Positions 25,679 to 35,674 of a stretch of DNA of 64,000 bases are shown here, one piece after another. Within the stretch, counting starts at the first letter, position 1. The number at the start of each line of letters is the position of its first letter. Under the pieces are notes generated by a model, which did not search any database, was not told the origin of the DNA, and worked only from the letters and a program-made list of their open reading frames with translations. Origin of the DNA: Flavobacteriaceae bacterium PS02334 (GTDB taxonomy: Bacteria; Bacteroidota; Bacteroidia; Flavobacteriales; Flavobacteriaceae); NCBI GenBank assembly GCA_029959295.1, contig JASCOH010000008.1, forward strand, positions 1-64,000. The letters are read 5' to 3'. The position numbers and the translations under genes are program-made.

Positions 25679-27001
25679 ATGCATCCAGACAAAAACATAG
25701 CAAAAGACATTCGCGATATTGGGAAGATTCCCATCATCACAAATATACTCAATGTGATTTGCCAATCTACGGGTATGGGATTTTCTGCTGTGGCGCGCGT
25801 TACCGAAGATCGATGGGTGACCTGCACAATTCGTGATGACATTTCTTTTGGATTAAAGCCTGGCGATGAATTAGAAATCAAGACAACAATTTGTGACGAA
25901 ATCAGGTATCATCAAAATCCGGTAATTATTGACCATGTTGCCGAAGATGATGAATTTAAAGATCACCATACTCCGGCACAATATGGCTTTCAGAGCTATA
26001 TTTCAGTACCGATCATCCGCATGGATGGCAGTTTTTTCGGAACACTGTGCGCTATTGATCCGCATCCGCGAAGCTTGAAATCATCACAAATGCTGGCAAT
26101 GTTTAAGCTTTTTGCTGATTTGATTTCTTTCCACCTTAATGCGGTCGAACACTTAGAGGACACTACATCAGCACTTAATAAAGAACGGGAAATCAATAAA
26201 TTAAAAGATATAAATCAAAAAATATTCACTGATTTACTCGAAAAAGAAGTACAGATTAGAACCCAGCAATTAGAAGAAAATTATAATTCTCTTGAAAAAC
26301 TAAATAAGGAATTAGAGTCTTTTGCTTACATATCAAGCCATGACTTGCAAGAACCGCTTCGTAAAATCCAAACTTTCGTAAGCGTAATTTCTGAAAAAGA
26401 ACTTGACAATTTATCTGAAAAAGGAAAAGAATATTTTAAAAGAATCCAGAATTCCGCAGAGCGAATGCAGGCTTTGATCAACGATCTTTTGGCCTATTCA
26501 AGAACTTCAGTCGATGAACGCAAATTTGAAATTATCAATTTCAAAAAGGTTGTCGAGCAGGTGCTTGATGATTTAAAAGAAGAACTGGAAGAAAAAAATG
26601 CCAAAATTGAAATCCAGGAAATGTGCGAAAGCAGCATTATTCCGTTTCAGTTTCGCCAATTGATTTATAATATTTTCAGCAATGCCTTGAAATTTTCCAG
26701 AACAGGCATAAATCCTGTGATCACGATCAGTTGCAAAATTATCGACAAAGAAAGCACTTTTGGACGTACTGAAAAACATTGCCACATTAAGATTTCAGAC
26801 AACGGTATCGGCTTTGACCAAAAATATGGCGAAAAAATATTTGAACTTTTCCGCAGTCTCCATCCAAAAGAAGAATACAACGGCACCGGAATTGGACTTG
26901 CAATTGTCAAAAAAATCGTTGAAAATCACGGTGGCACAATTACCGCAAGCGGAAAATTGCAAGAAGGCGCCACCTTTGACATTTACCTTCCGGTAGAATA
27001 A
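25679..27001 (+). CDS. Cytoplasmic GAF-domain sensor histidine kinase
   Basis: The 440-residue protein has no TM segment. A GAF domain (about 20-160; MGFSAVARVTEDRW, YISVPIIRMDGSFFGTLCAIDP) is followed by a coiled coil (about 165-205). The HisKA domain has FAYISSHDLQEPLRKIQ with His, and the HATPase_c domain has LIYNIFSNALKFS, DNGIGFDQKYGEKIF and GTGIGLAIVKKIVE. The HisKA sequence is the type seen in phytochrome-like and bacteriophytochrome kinases, but the GAF lacks a clear bilin-binding Cys. No response regulator is adjacent, so it is an orphan kinase. Confidence 0.9.
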   Translation: MHPDKNIAKDIRDIGKIPIITNILNVICQSTGMGFSAVARVTEDRWVTCTIRDDISFGLKPGDELEIKTTICDEIRYHQNPVIIDHVAEDDEFKDHHTPAQYGFQSYISVPIIRMDGSFFGTLCAIDPHPRSLKSSQMLAMFKLFADLISFHLNAVEHLEDTTSALNKEREINKLKDINQKIFTDLLEKEVQIRTQQLEENYNSLEKLNKELESFAYISSHDLQEPLRKIQTFVSVISEKELDNLSEKGKEYFKRIQNSAERMQALINDLLAYSRTSVDERKFEIINFKKVVEQVLDDLKEELEEKNAKIEIQEMCESSIIPFQFRQLIYNIFSNALKFSRTGINPVITISCKIIDKESTFGRTEKHCHIKISDNGIGFDQKYGEKIFELFRSLHPKEEYNGTGIGLAIVKKIVENHGGTITASGKLQEGATFDIYLPVE

Positions 27002-27003
27002 AT

Positions 27004-27672
27004 TTATTCTTCGCCCGACAAGAATTTGATGTCTTCTAATAATTTTTTTACTTCCTCTAAATTAGTTCCGTCATAAAAACCTCTGATGCGTCTTTTGGAA
27101 TCAACAAGTACAAAATTTTCCGTGTGAATCATATCGTATAATTCACTAGAATCAGTTGTTTTTACAGCTAAATAAGATTTTCTGGCGATATAATAAATAG
27201 CCTCTTTTTTACCAGTGACTAAATTCCACTTGCTATCAATCACGCCTTTTTTCAAGGCATAAGCTTTTAAAACTTCTGGCGTGTCAATGTCTGGCGTGAC
27301 CGTGTGCGAAAGCAACATTACCTTCGGATTATTCTTGATCTGTTCTTGCAACCAAGCCATATTTTCCCCCATCGGAACGCAAATTGAAGGACAAGTCGTA
27401 AAGAAAAAATCGGCTACATAAATTTTTCCTTCATAGTCTTTTTGCGTAATCGTTTTTCCGTTTTGATTCGTAAATGAAAAATCATCAATCGTGTGGTCGC
27501 GTTTGATAAATTGAACGGTTGTGTCAACCATTTCAGGATTTACATCTGCCGGATTATAAATTTTTAAAGTCTTTTTAGGTTTCAGCGCATTATAAAAAAG
27601 AGTCAGAATTATAGCAGAAAGCACAAAAAAAACGATGAAAAAAATTCTGTATTTTTTAAAGAAGGTGAGCAT
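27004..27672 (-). CDS. SCO1/SenC family protein
   Basis: The 222-residue protein is anchored by an N-terminal TM segment (IFFIVFFVLSAIILTLFY) with a thioredoxin-like fold outside. The copper/redox motif CPSIC (FFTTCPSICVPMGENM) and the conserved distal His (MIHTENFVLVDSKRRI) are present. SCO proteins deliver copper to, or reduce cysteines of, the CuA site of cytochrome c oxidase. The gene is convergent with the kinase gene, with only two bases between stop codons. Confidence 0.93.
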   Translation of the reverse strand: MLTFFKKYRIFFIVFFVLSAIILTLFYNALKPKKTLKIYNPADVNPEMVDTTVQFIKRDHTIDDFSFTNQNGKTITQKDYEGKIYVADFFFTTCPSICVPMGENMAWLQEQIKNNPKVMLLSHTVTPDIDTPEVLKAYALKKGVIDSKWNLVTGKKEAIYYIARKSYLAVKTTDSSELYDMIHTENFVLVDSKRRIRGFYDGTNLEEVKKLLEDIKFLSGEE

Positions 27673-27761
27673 TTGAAGGAAATTTTTGCGAATTTACAAA
27701 CTAAACACGCATCCAAATCTTTTTTTAACAGATAATTCAGTTCATAGAAGTATTAACTTTT

Positions 27762-27769
27762 TAAATTTG
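27762..27769 (+). promoter_or_regulatory. -7 element of the M13 peptidase gene
   Basis: TAAATTTG matches TAnnTTTG and lies 22 bases before the ATG at 27792. A -33 element is not clear. Confidence 0.5.
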
Positions 27770-27791
27770 TAGCTATACTAAACATTTCAAT

Positions 27792-29849
27792 ATGAAAATA
27801 ATCTTGAATAGAAGCATGCTTTCAATCACTGCGATTGTGCTGGCATCGCTTGGAGCAAATGCTCAGGAGAAACCCAAAACTCACGGAATTGAGCTCCAGT
27901 ACATGGATAAAAGCGTAAAGCCAAATGACGATTTCTTTACATATGTCAACGGAACTTGGGTAAAAAATACTGAAATCCCTTCTGACAGAACGCGTTGGGG
28001 AAGTTTTGACGAATTGCGCAAAAATACTGACGATGATGTTTTGGCTATCTTGAATAAAGCGGTTGCGGACAAAAAATTAGATCCAAAATCTGACCAGGCA
28101 AAAGCGGTCAACCTTTACAAATCCATCATGGATACTGTTGCCAGAAACAAACAAGGAATTACGCCGTTAAAACCTTACTTGGCAAAAGTAAATGCTATAA
28201 AAAACATCAAAGATCTTCAAGCTTTAATGATTGAAATGGAACCAGTTGGGGGTTTAGGATTTTTTGGCGTAGGCGTAGGATCTGATGAAAAAGACAGCAA
28301 TAAAAACGTAGTAAGATTAGGATTGGGAAGATTGGGTCTTCCAGACAGAGATTATTATGTTTCTGCAGAAGCTGATTCTAAAGAAAAACGTGAAAAATAT
28401 GAACTTCACGTAGCTAGAATGCTAGAATACATCGGAGAAAAACCTGCAGAAGCAAAGAAAAATGCGGCTAAGATTTTAGCTTTGGAAATTGCTTTGTCAA
28501 CGCCAAGATTTGACCGTGTTGAAATGCGTGACGATAGAAAAACCTACAACCCGATGACGGTTGCTGAACTTCAAAAACTGACACCTTCTATCAATTGGGA
28601 AACTTATTTAAGCGGTGTTGGATTTCCAAAATTGGAAACTATTATCGTTTCACAGCCAAAATACATGACTTCTTTAGAAGAAATCTTCAAGCAAAATAAA
28701 ATAGAAGATTGGAAAGAATTCTTAAAATGGTCGCTTTTAAACAGATCTGCAGCGATGCTTTCTACAGATATTGAAAAAGCAAACTGGGAATTCTACGGAA
28801 AAACGTTGACTGGTGCCGTAAAACAAAGGCCAAGAAATGAAAATGCGCTTCAAACCGTAAACGGAACTGTTGGAGAAGCTTTAGGAAAATTATACGTAGC
28901 TGAAAAATTCCCGCCAGAAGCAAAAGCAAAAGCGGAAAGCATGATCAAAAACGTATTCTTGGCCTTCGAAAACAGAATCAACAACTTGCCTTGGATGACA
29001 AAAGCAACCAAAGCGAGCGCTATTGAAAAACTGCACAAATCAAGAATCAAAATCGGTTATCCTGATAAATGGGAAGATTATTCTGCCTTGACAATTACTG
29101 GTCCAGACAACGGCGGTTCTTATTTTGATAACATGAAAAATATCTCAAGATGGGCTTATAAAAAAGATATCGAGAAATTAAACAAGCCTGTTGACAAAGA
29201 CGAATGGTTCATGTCACCACAAACGGTGAACGCTTATTTCAATCCAGCTTATAATGAAATCGTATTTCCAGCGGCAATTTTGCAACCTCCATTTTATGAT
29301 TACAAAGCGGACGAAGCGGTAAATTATGGCGGTATCGGAGCTGTAATCGGTCACGAAATCTCTCACGGATTTGATGATTCTGGAGCAAGATACAACGCTG
29401 ACGGAAATTTAGTAGATTGGTGGTCTGAAGAAGATTTGAAACAATTTACAGGTCTTGGCGGTTCTTTGGCAGATCAATACAGCGCTTTACAGCCACTTCC
29501 AGGAATTTATGTAGACGGTAAATTTACGCTAGGTGAAAATATCGGAGATTTAGGCGGTGTAAACGCAGCTTATGACGGTTTGAAATTATACTTGAAACAA
29601 AACGGAAACCCTGGTTTGATAGACGGTTATACGCCAGAACAACGTTTCTTCATTTCTTGGGCAACCATCTGGAGAACTAAAGCGCGTGACGAGGCAATCA
29701 AAAGCCAAGTGAAAACGGATCCGCATTCGCCAGGAATGTACAGAGCTTATGTTCCATTGCAAAACGTGGATGCTTTTTATGAAGCGTTCAATATCAAAAA
29801 AGGCGACGGAATGTATGTAGAGCCTGCAAAAAGAGTAAAAATCTGGTAA
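27792..29849 (+). CDS. pepO: M13 family metallopeptidase (neprilysin/PepO type)
   Basis: The 685-residue protein has a signal peptide (about 1-24, ending ANAQE) and no lipobox. The Peptidase_M13_N region (about 45-430) is followed by the catalytic domain. This holds VNAYFNPAYNEIVFPAAILQPPF, the zinc site HEISH (His521, Glu522, His525), ENIGDLGGVNAAYDGL with the third ligand Glu, and SWATIWRTKARDE. It hydrolyses small peptides in the periplasm. It is monocistronic, with its own -7 box and terminator. Confidence 0.95.
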   Translation: MKIILNRSMLSITAIVLASLGANAQEKPKTHGIELQYMDKSVKPNDDFFTYVNGTWVKNTEIPSDRTRWGSFDELRKNTDDDVLAILNKAVADKKLDPKSDQAKAVNLYKSIMDTVARNKQGITPLKPYLAKVNAIKNIKDLQALMIEMEPVGGLGFFGVGVGSDEKDSNKNVVRLGLGRLGLPDRDYYVSAEADSKEKREKYELHVARMLEYIGEKPAEAKKNAAKILALEIALSTPRFDRVEMRDDRKTYNPMTVAELQKLTPSINWETYLSGVGFPKLETIIVSQPKYMTSLEEIFKQNKIEDWKEFLKWSLLNRSAAMLSTDIEKANWEFYGKTLTGAVKQRPRNENALQTVNGTVGEALGKLYVAEKFPPEAKAKAESMIKNVFLAFENRINNLPWMTKATKASAIEKLHKSRIKIGYPDKWEDYSALTITGPDNGGSYFDNMKNISRWAYKKDIEKLNKPVDKDEWFMSPQTVNAYFNPAYNEIVFPAAILQPPFYDYKADEAVNYGGIGAVIGHEISHGFDDSGARYNADGNLVDWWSEEDLKQFTGLGGSLADQYSALQPLPGIYVDGKFTLGENIGDLGGVNAAYDGLKLYLKQNGNPGLIDGYTPEQRFFISWATIWRTKARDEAIKSQVKTDPHSPGMYRAYVPLQNVDAFYEAFNIKKGDGMYVEPAKRVKIW

Positions 29850-29860
29850 TAGATTATATA

Positions 29861-29893
29861 AAAAATCCCAAGTGAAAGCTTGGGATTTTTTTG
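29861..29893 (+). terminator. Rho-independent terminator after the M13 peptidase gene
   Basis: Hairpin AAATCCCAAG / CTTGGGATTT with a 6-base loop and T7 tail. The A-run upstream could let it also serve the convergent gene on the - strand. Confidence 0.9.
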
Positions 29894-29914
29894 TTTTTAT
29901 AGAGTTGTAATTTT

Positions 29915-30721
29915 CTAAATTAGTGAAGCAAAATCATGTCCCAAAACCTTCTCAACTTTCCCACTATCAATAATCTTCCCAACAGAAATTTTACTTTCAT
30001 CAAATCCAACTAAAGCCAATCCTAAAGAAGCCGCTTTTCCATTGTAATATTCTTTTCTGCTCGGATGTTCTGAATTTACACCATTGAAAACTTGATTCCA
30101 AGCCTCTTTTTCTATGATTTTTTCTATGATTCCAATGCAATCATTTAATCCAATCAGATTAATCGGCGCATCAGGATTTGCAATCCCGTTTCTTCCCGAT
30201 AAGTATTTTATCGGATGGCGTTCTTCTCCATACAAACCTCCAAAACGCAGACTTGTTGTTTTGAAATTCGTGTTTGCTAACAATAATCTTTCCGATTCTA
30301 AAAGTTGCTTTCCGCTTTCTGTCTCTGGATTTTCAGGAGTTTCTTCAGTAATTATTCTGAAATTTTCGTCGTCGTCATAAACAGAAGTTGCGCTTACGAA
30401 TAAAACTTTTTCTACAGAAGATTTCTCAATTTCCGGAATCAGGTTTCTAATTTTTGCCGTAAAATCTTCTTTTTCATTAGTGCCAATTTTTGGCGGAATA
30501 TCAATAATCAGAATTTCAGAATCTTCTAAAAAGTTGGAAATATTTCCTTCAATTCCGTTTTTGGAGACTGAAATCAAAAAAGGATTTAATCCTAAATTTT
30601 CCAACTTCTCCATTTTCTCTGGGGAAGTCGTTGAGGTTTTTAATTCGTGCTTTTTCTCTAACAATGATTTTGCCAACGGCAAACCTAACCAGCCGCAGCC
30701 GAGAATACTAATTTTGGACAT
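29915..30721 (-). CDS. NAD(P)-dependent epimerase/dehydratase-like SDR protein
   Basis: The 268-residue protein has an N-terminal Rossmann motif ISILGCGWLGLPLAKSL (GxGxxG). It lacks a signal peptide and resembles the atypical extended SDR family of YeeZ-like proteins. LFVSATSVYDDDENF carries the YxxxN-like region and TSLRFGGLYGEERHP the sugar-binding region. The canonical YxxxK motif is not obvious, so catalysis is uncertain. Its start overlaps the end of the M28 peptidase gene by 14 bases, suggesting translational coupling. Confidence 0.75.
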   Translation of the reverse strand: MSKISILGCGWLGLPLAKSLLEKKHELKTSTTSPEKMEKLENLGLNPFLISVSKNGIEGNISNFLEDSEILIIDIPPKIGTNEKEDFTAKIRNLIPEIEKSSVEKVLFVSATSVYDDDENFRIITEETPENPETESGKQLLESERLLLANTNFKTTSLRFGGLYGEERHPIKYLSGRNGIANPDAPINLIGLNDCIGIIEKIIEKEAWNQVFNGVNSEHPSRKEYYNGKAASLGLALVGFDESKISVGKIIDSGKVEKVLGHDFASLI

Positions 30722-33083
30722 TTACTTCAGGAGTTATTGGTGAAACGCTGTCTAAAATCGCTGCAGGAATGATTTCTTGCTTGAAATTGGGCTTTATTTT
30801 TTGTTTTAGTACAACAGCGTCATTTAATACAAAAGGCGTCGGCATCATCCAATTTTCGCGTTTTGCAACGGTAAACATTTTGTTTGACAATAAATCAAAC
30901 GACGATTCCATCAATTCCATGTCTAAAACGGCTTTTGAATCCACGCTGAATCGCATCTCCAAAGGTTCATTGTCAGTTACATAATAACTCAATAATTTTC
31001 GTCCGTTTCGCTTGAAAGCAGAACCTTCTTGATTGATATGTTTCACGCCGTTGGTTCTCAAATTATGGAATGTAAGGTTTTCATGCGCAAAAATATCATA
31101 GCGGTTTACCTTTCGATTCGGAGTGATTTTTATTGTCAAATAGCGCTGATTTTTTATCATTTCGTCCCTGACAAATTCAATCGTTGGCCCGGCCAAATCT
31201 TTTGCTGGCGCCACATTCGAATAAGTAAACTTCGAATTGTATTTGCTGAACAAATTATAAGCAGAAAGTTCATCCGCATTTTTCGGATTTTCGCCCAAAT
31301 AATTTTTCGTCCAGGCGTCTAAATTTTTATCATAAGTCACCCAAAGTGCCTTGTTTGTATCATTGTCATAAACATACAAAAGGCTGTTCTGTTTCGCTTT
31401 TCCTTCTTCATAGCCTGAATGGATGTGCGCGTCAATCAAAAATCCGAGAGCGATTAAAACCATTAAGAATCCCCAATTTCCTTTCTTCGGGAAATAGCCA
31501 AAAATAGGCAGGAGCAAAGTGAATAGTAAAACGGTCAAAGCGGCGCTTCCGGCTAAAAGCTTCAGTCCTAATCCGATTGGAAAAGTGGTGATGAAAGGAG
31601 CAAAAATTATAAAGGCAGGAATGCTTAAAATTAAATTTAAAATCCAGTTGTTTCGCTGCGTAATGACAAAAACGCCAAGCATGAGAATGCTGCAAAAAAC
31701 CGGAATAATGAAAAATCCAGCACCAGGAAGGAAAAAAGCGAGTGCAACATTGATTAAAATCCAAAGTAAAATTGGCGCCACGGCAAAACTCATGGCTTGA
31801 TTGTCAAAGTAGAATTTCTTGTAAAAAGCAAAACTTATTGCCAAGCTTAAAAAGACAAAAAATCCAATATAAGAATGTCCGTTGTAAGTAAATCCGTGAA
31901 GGATGTCTTTGTATTGCGGGTAAAATTCGTTGATGGCTTTCCATCCTAAAAAGGCGACAGCGCAAGAAACTAAAAGTGAGGCGAAAAGCGGTGAAAATCC
32001 TTTTAAGATTTCTGTTGGAGACAAAGCTCTTTTCCCGATTCCTATAAATACAAAGAAGATGAAAAGAATACCGGCGATAATTACGAGTATGAAATTCCAA
32101 GAAAAAGGATAGCTTACAAAAGAAAAAGGAGTGTTGAAATAAACATAATCTTCCGTAGAATTCAGGGAACTTAAATCGGCATTTGCAAAATAATTCAACA
32201 GCGGAACAAGATAAGTTCCTTGGTGCGCCAAAGTTTTCGGGCTTAAATGTTGCAAGTCATCTTGCTGTGTATGGTAATTAAAATGATCGTCAATAAAAGC
32301 AAAATTGAAGCCTTGGATTTTTCCTTCTTCCCGAAAAACGGTCAAGTCAGTATCATTCGGAAGCATTTTGTAAATGCTGTACATCAAAGAATTTGAAACC
32401 GGATAATCAGGATTTGCTTCTGTGAATTCTTTCACCATTTTGGCGTTTCCTTCGTTGGTTTCCATTAACATATATGATGGTCCGGCGCTTCCTCGTGCTT
32501 CCAAATTCAGGACTAAACCGACTTCTTTTGCCCACGGATGTTCGCTTACAAACAAAGCTGCTCCGTTTAAACCTAACTCTTCTCCATCCGAAAATAAGAT
32601 GATAATATCATTTTTGTTGGCTGATTTATTGGCTAAAAAAGCGCGAACACTTTCTATAATTGTTGCAATTCCTGAAGCGTCGTCGCTGGCGCCAAGCGAA
32701 GAGGAATGCGGCGCGCTGTCATAATGTGATAAAAGCAATAAGGCTTTTCCGTTTCCAGAACCTTTTATTCGGGCTAAAATATTTCTTGATTTGGATAAAT
32801 TTCCCCATTCTGTCAGAGAATAACCTTCTTGGATCGTAGTTTCCAATCCTAGCTTTTGCAATTCTTTTTCTAAATAGGAAGCGACCGATTTATGATTTTC
32901 TGAACCTACATAATGCGGCTCTTTTGTCATCGCTTCGACCTGTTGCAAAGCTCTTTTTGTAGAAAATTCGGCTAGAGGAACTTCGTTATCGGGCAACGAT
33001 TGTGGCATTAGGGCAAAAAAAACGCCGTAAATTATGCCTGCGATAAGCAAGGCAGATAACAGGAATTTGTAATTTTTTTTCAT
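30708..33083 (-). CDS. M28 family membrane-bound zinc peptidase
   Basis: The 791-residue protein has an N-terminal TM segment, then an M28 aminopeptidase domain (about 50-310). The co-catalytic zinc motifs are LLLLSHYDSAPHSSSLGASDDASG, LFSDGEELGLNGAALF, NLEARGSAGP and FIDDHFNYHTQQDD. About eight TM segments (about 335-570) and a soluble C-terminal domain follow. The layout matches vacuolar-membrane-protease-like/YwaD-type M28 proteins of Bacteroidota. It probably trims peptides outside the cytoplasmic membrane. It is the first gene of a pair with the SDR protein. Confidence 0.92.
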   Translation of the reverse strand: MKKNYKFLLSALLIAGIIYGVFFALMPQSLPDNEVPLAEFSTKRALQQVEAMTKEPHYVGSENHKSVASYLEKELQKLGLETTIQEGYSLTEWGNLSKSRNILARIKGSGNGKALLLLSHYDSAPHSSSLGASDDASGIATIIESVRAFLANKSANKNDIIILFSDGEELGLNGAALFVSEHPWAKEVGLVLNLEARGSAGPSYMLMETNEGNAKMVKEFTEANPDYPVSNSLMYSIYKMLPNDTDLTVFREEGKIQGFNFAFIDDHFNYHTQQDDLQHLSPKTLAHQGTYLVPLLNYFANADLSSLNSTEDYVYFNTPFSFVSYPFSWNFILVIIAGILFIFFVFIGIGKRALSPTEILKGFSPLFASLLVSCAVAFLGWKAINEFYPQYKDILHGFTYNGHSYIGFFVFLSLAISFAFYKKFYFDNQAMSFAVAPILLWILINVALAFFLPGAGFFIIPVFCSILMLGVFVITQRNNWILNLILSIPAFIIFAPFITTFPIGLGLKLLAGSAALTVLLFTLLLPIFGYFPKKGNWGFLMVLIALGFLIDAHIHSGYEEGKAKQNSLLYVYDNDTNKALWVTYDKNLDAWTKNYLGENPKNADELSAYNLFSKYNSKFTYSNVAPAKDLAGPTIEFVRDEMIKNQRYLTIKITPNRKVNRYDIFAHENLTFHNLRTNGVKHINQEGSAFKRNGRKLLSYYVTDNEPLEMRFSVDSKAVLDMELMESSFDLLSNKMFTVAKRENWMMPTPFVLNDAVVLKQKIKPNFKQEIIPAAILDSVSPITPEVNVQN

Positions 33084-33103
33084 TCAGCCTCAGGATTTTG
33101 GCG

Positions 33104-33454
33104 TTAAATATCTTTTTTAACCAACATAAAAAAATCATTTTCAAGCACCAAATAGCCTTGGTCATATAGAAAATAATAGGTATTCCCGGTTTTTGTGTGG
33201 AGGATACTTGTAAAAAACTCAAAATCAAAACCCTTGCTCAAAAGCTTAGATCGAGATGCCTTTGTTTTTCCGTCACTATTTATATCGCATAAAATTCTGT
33301 AATTTTTCCGTAACTTGTTGTTAATATTACGCATTAAATTTGTAGAATCTTTATTTATTTTGTTATTGTAAGCATTTCTGCAACCGTCAGAACAAAATTT
33401 TTTGTCTTCTCTGCCGATAATCTTCTCCTCGCATTCTAGACATGATTTTGGCAT
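33104..33454 (-). CDS. Small zinc-ribbon protein (DUF2116-like)
   Basis: The 116-residue protein begins with a treble-clef-like zinc ribbon: MPKSCLECEEKIIG and KFCSDGCRNAYNNK give two CxxC/CxxxC pairs. The remainder is mixed helix and strand with FFTSILHTKTGNTYYFLYDQGY, seen in short flavobacterial proteins of unknown role. Such ribbons can bind DNA or ribosomes; the function is unknown. It is 20 bases upstream of the M28 peptidase gene on the same strand. Confidence 0.75.
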   Translation of the reverse strand: MPKSCLECEEKIIGREDKKFCSDGCRNAYNNKINKDSTNLMRNINNKLRKNYRILCDINSDGKTKASRSKLLSKGFDFEFFTSILHTKTGNTYYFLYDQGYLVLENDFFMLVKKDI

Positions 33455-33556
33455 AGAATAGTGCTTTTTGGTTTATAGATTTGTGTATTTTCCTGAAATT
33501 ATTATTTTGAGAAAACTTTACGCTTCCTTTTCTTACACAAACATAAATAATTTTTT

Positions 33557-35083
33557 CTATTTCAGCTTTTTAATCTTATATAAATCATCACGCCTGTCTT
33601 TCAGGATCCTAACACTTCCTTGTTCGTGCAGTTTTTTCAGCATGTCTAAATCGACGTCGGCAATCAAAGTCATTTCGGTATTTGGCGTAGCTTCTGCCTT
33701 GATTCCATTACTTGGAAACGCAAAATCTGACGGCGTAAAAACTGCGGCTTGCGCATATTGGATGTCCATATTATTCACTTTCGGAAGATTCCCAACACAG
33801 CCCGCAATTGCCACATAACATTCATTTTCAATCGCACGAGCCTGAGCGCAAAGCTTGACGCGCGTGTAAGCATTTTGGGTATCAGTCAAAAACGGCACAA
33901 AAAGAATTTCCATTCCTTCATCGGCCATCAATCTTGCCATTTCTGGAAATTCGACGTCATAACAAATCATGATTCCGATTTTGCCACAGTCGGTGTCAAA
34001 AGTCCTGATTTCAGAACCGCCTTTCATTCCCCAATATTGGACTTCGTTTGGCGTAATGTGAATTTTGGTATACATTTCAGAAGTTCCGTCGCGCTTGCAC
34101 AAAAAACCTACGTTATATAAATTTCCGTCTTCTGTGTAAGGCATGCTTCCGGTGATGATATTTATGTTGTAAGCAATGGCAAATTCTTGAAATTTCTTGC
34201 GGATAGGCTCTGTAAAATGGGAAATTTCTCGAATGGCATCGGCTTCTGTCAAATGATTAAAATCGGCCATCAGCGGTGCAATAAACAATTCTGGAAAAAG
34301 CACAAAATCACTATTATAGCCAGAAACTACATCTATGAAAAATTCAGATTGTTCAAAAAGCGCTTCCAGATTTGCCAATGGGCGCATTTGCCATTGCACT
34401 AATCCTAAACGGATTACGCTTTTTCGAGCATTAATTAATTTCGGACTTTTTTCGTAATAAATGTTGTTCCATTCTAGCAAAACGGCATATTCTTGAGAGC
34501 TCACGTCTCCTTCCAAATAATTTTTCATGATCTTCAATACGTGAAAATCATTGCTAAGCTGAAAAGACAAAACCGGATCGTAATATTCTTTCAAACGCAC
34601 TTTATCAATGTATTCTTTTGGCGTAATTTCATCGGCATATTGGGAATATTTTGGAATTCTTCCAGCAAAAATTATAGATTTCAAGTTCATGGTTTCGCAT
34701 AATTCTTTCCTTGCGTCATATAATCTTCGTCCCAAACGCAAACCGCGGTATTCTGGGCTTATGAAAACGTCAATTCCATACAAAACTTCGCCTTCAGGAT
34801 CATGGGTTGAAAATGTATAATTGCCCGTGATTTTTTCATAGGTGTGGTTTGAACTTGCTTTTTTATAATTTACCAAGATGGAAAGCGCCGATCCTACGAC
34901 TTTGTCGTCTACTAAAATTACCAACTGCCCGTCAGGAAAGACATCGAGCAATTTTTTTATTTCTTCTTCTCGCCAATAAGGCTCGTCTAATTCTTCATAA
35001 GAATGAAGCATCGATGTTTTCAGCTGCTTATAGTCTTCAATCTGTAAATTTCGTAGCTCTACTTTATTAATTTCCGTCTGCAT
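33557..35083 (-). CDS. Bifunctional GNAT acetyltransferase / carbon-nitrogen hydrolase
   Basis: The ATG at 35083 (MQTEINKVELRNLQIED) gives 508 residues. An N-terminal GNAT domain (about 10-205; DVFISPEYRGLRLGRRLYDARKEL is the acetyl-CoA loop) is fused to a nitrilase-superfamily domain (about 220-500). The latter has the catalytic Glu (LFPELFIAP), Lys (KIHITPNE) and Cys (IGIMICYDVEFPE). The combination is common in Bacteroidota; the amide substrate is not known. It has a single-gene transcription unit with promoter space toward ssb. Confidence 0.93.
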   Translation of the reverse strand: MQTEINKVELRNLQIEDYKQLKTSMLHSYEELDEPYWREEEIKKLLDVFPDGQLVILVDDKVVGSALSILVNYKKASSNHTYEKITGNYTFSTHDPEGEVLYGIDVFISPEYRGLRLGRRLYDARKELCETMNLKSIIFAGRIPKYSQYADEITPKEYIDKVRLKEYYDPVLSFQLSNDFHVLKIMKNYLEGDVSSQEYAVLLEWNNIYYEKSPKLINARKSVIRLGLVQWQMRPLANLEALFEQSEFFIDVVSGYNSDFVLFPELFIAPLMADFNHLTEADAIREISHFTEPIRKKFQEFAIAYNINIITGSMPYTEDGNLYNVGFLCKRDGTSEMYTKIHITPNEVQYWGMKGGSEIRTFDTDCGKIGIMICYDVEFPEMARLMADEGMEILFVPFLTDTQNAYTRVKLCAQARAIENECYVAIAGCVGNLPKVNNMDIQYAQAAVFTPSDFAFPSNGIKAEATPNTEMTLIADVDLDMLKKLHEQGSVRILKDRRDDLYKIKKLK

Positions 35084-35255
35084 AAAATGTACTTTTCCTC
35101 GAAAGTTACGCAATATATTTTCTGTTTGCAAACGCTTACAAGCAATTACAACCGAAAGTAAATGGTTGATTACCGACTAATTTTTTGCAGTTGCTACATC
35201 TTTGCCATGTTGATTTCGACATTAATTATTAACTAACAATTTAAATTTAGAAGCC

Positions 35256-35591
35256 ATGAACGCATTAAGAAACAAAGTACAATTAATTGGAAACGCAGGA
35301 AAAGATCCAGAAATTAAAACCTTCGACGGAGGAAAAAAATTAGCAACGCTGACAATCGCCACAAATGAAAATTACACGAATGACAAAGGGGAAAAAATCA
35401 CCGACACGCAATGGCACAATCTTGTCGCTTGGGGAAAAACGGCTGAAATCATTGAGAAATATGTGGTAAAAGGAAATCAATTTGCTGTGGAAGGAAAATT
35501 GACCCACCGCAGTTATGACGATAAAAATGGAGAGAAAAGATATGTAACTGAAGTTGTTGTGAACGAGGTTTTATTATTAGGTGGCAAGTAA
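35256..35591 (+). CDS. ssb: Single-stranded DNA-binding protein
   Basis: The 111-residue OB-fold protein begins MNALRNKVQLIGNAGKDPEI and has NENYTNDKGEKITDTQWHNLVAWGKTAEIIEKYV and GKLTHRSYDDKNGEKRYVTEV. It is short and lacks the acidic C-terminal tip (DDDIPF) that normally recruits partner proteins, so it is likely an accessory SSB and not the main replication SSB. It is monocistronic with a terminator. Confidence 0.92.
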   Translation: MNALRNKVQLIGNAGKDPEIKTFDGGKKLATLTIATNENYTNDKGEKITDTQWHNLVAWGKTAEIIEKYVVKGNQFAVEGKLTHRSYDDKNGEKRYVTEVVVNEVLLLGGK

Positions 35592-35621
35592 TTACAGATA
35601 ATCTAAAAGTAAATTAATAAA

Positions 35622-35650
35622 AAAAGGTACTGGTATACAGTACCTTTTCT
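35622..35650. terminator. Terminator between ssb and the fasciclin gene
   Basis: Hairpin AAAAGGTACTG / CAGTACCTTTT with a 5-base loop. The flanking A-run on the left and short T-run on the right allow use by both convergent genes. Confidence 0.85.
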
Positions 35651-35674
35651 CTACCAAATATACCTAACACAAAA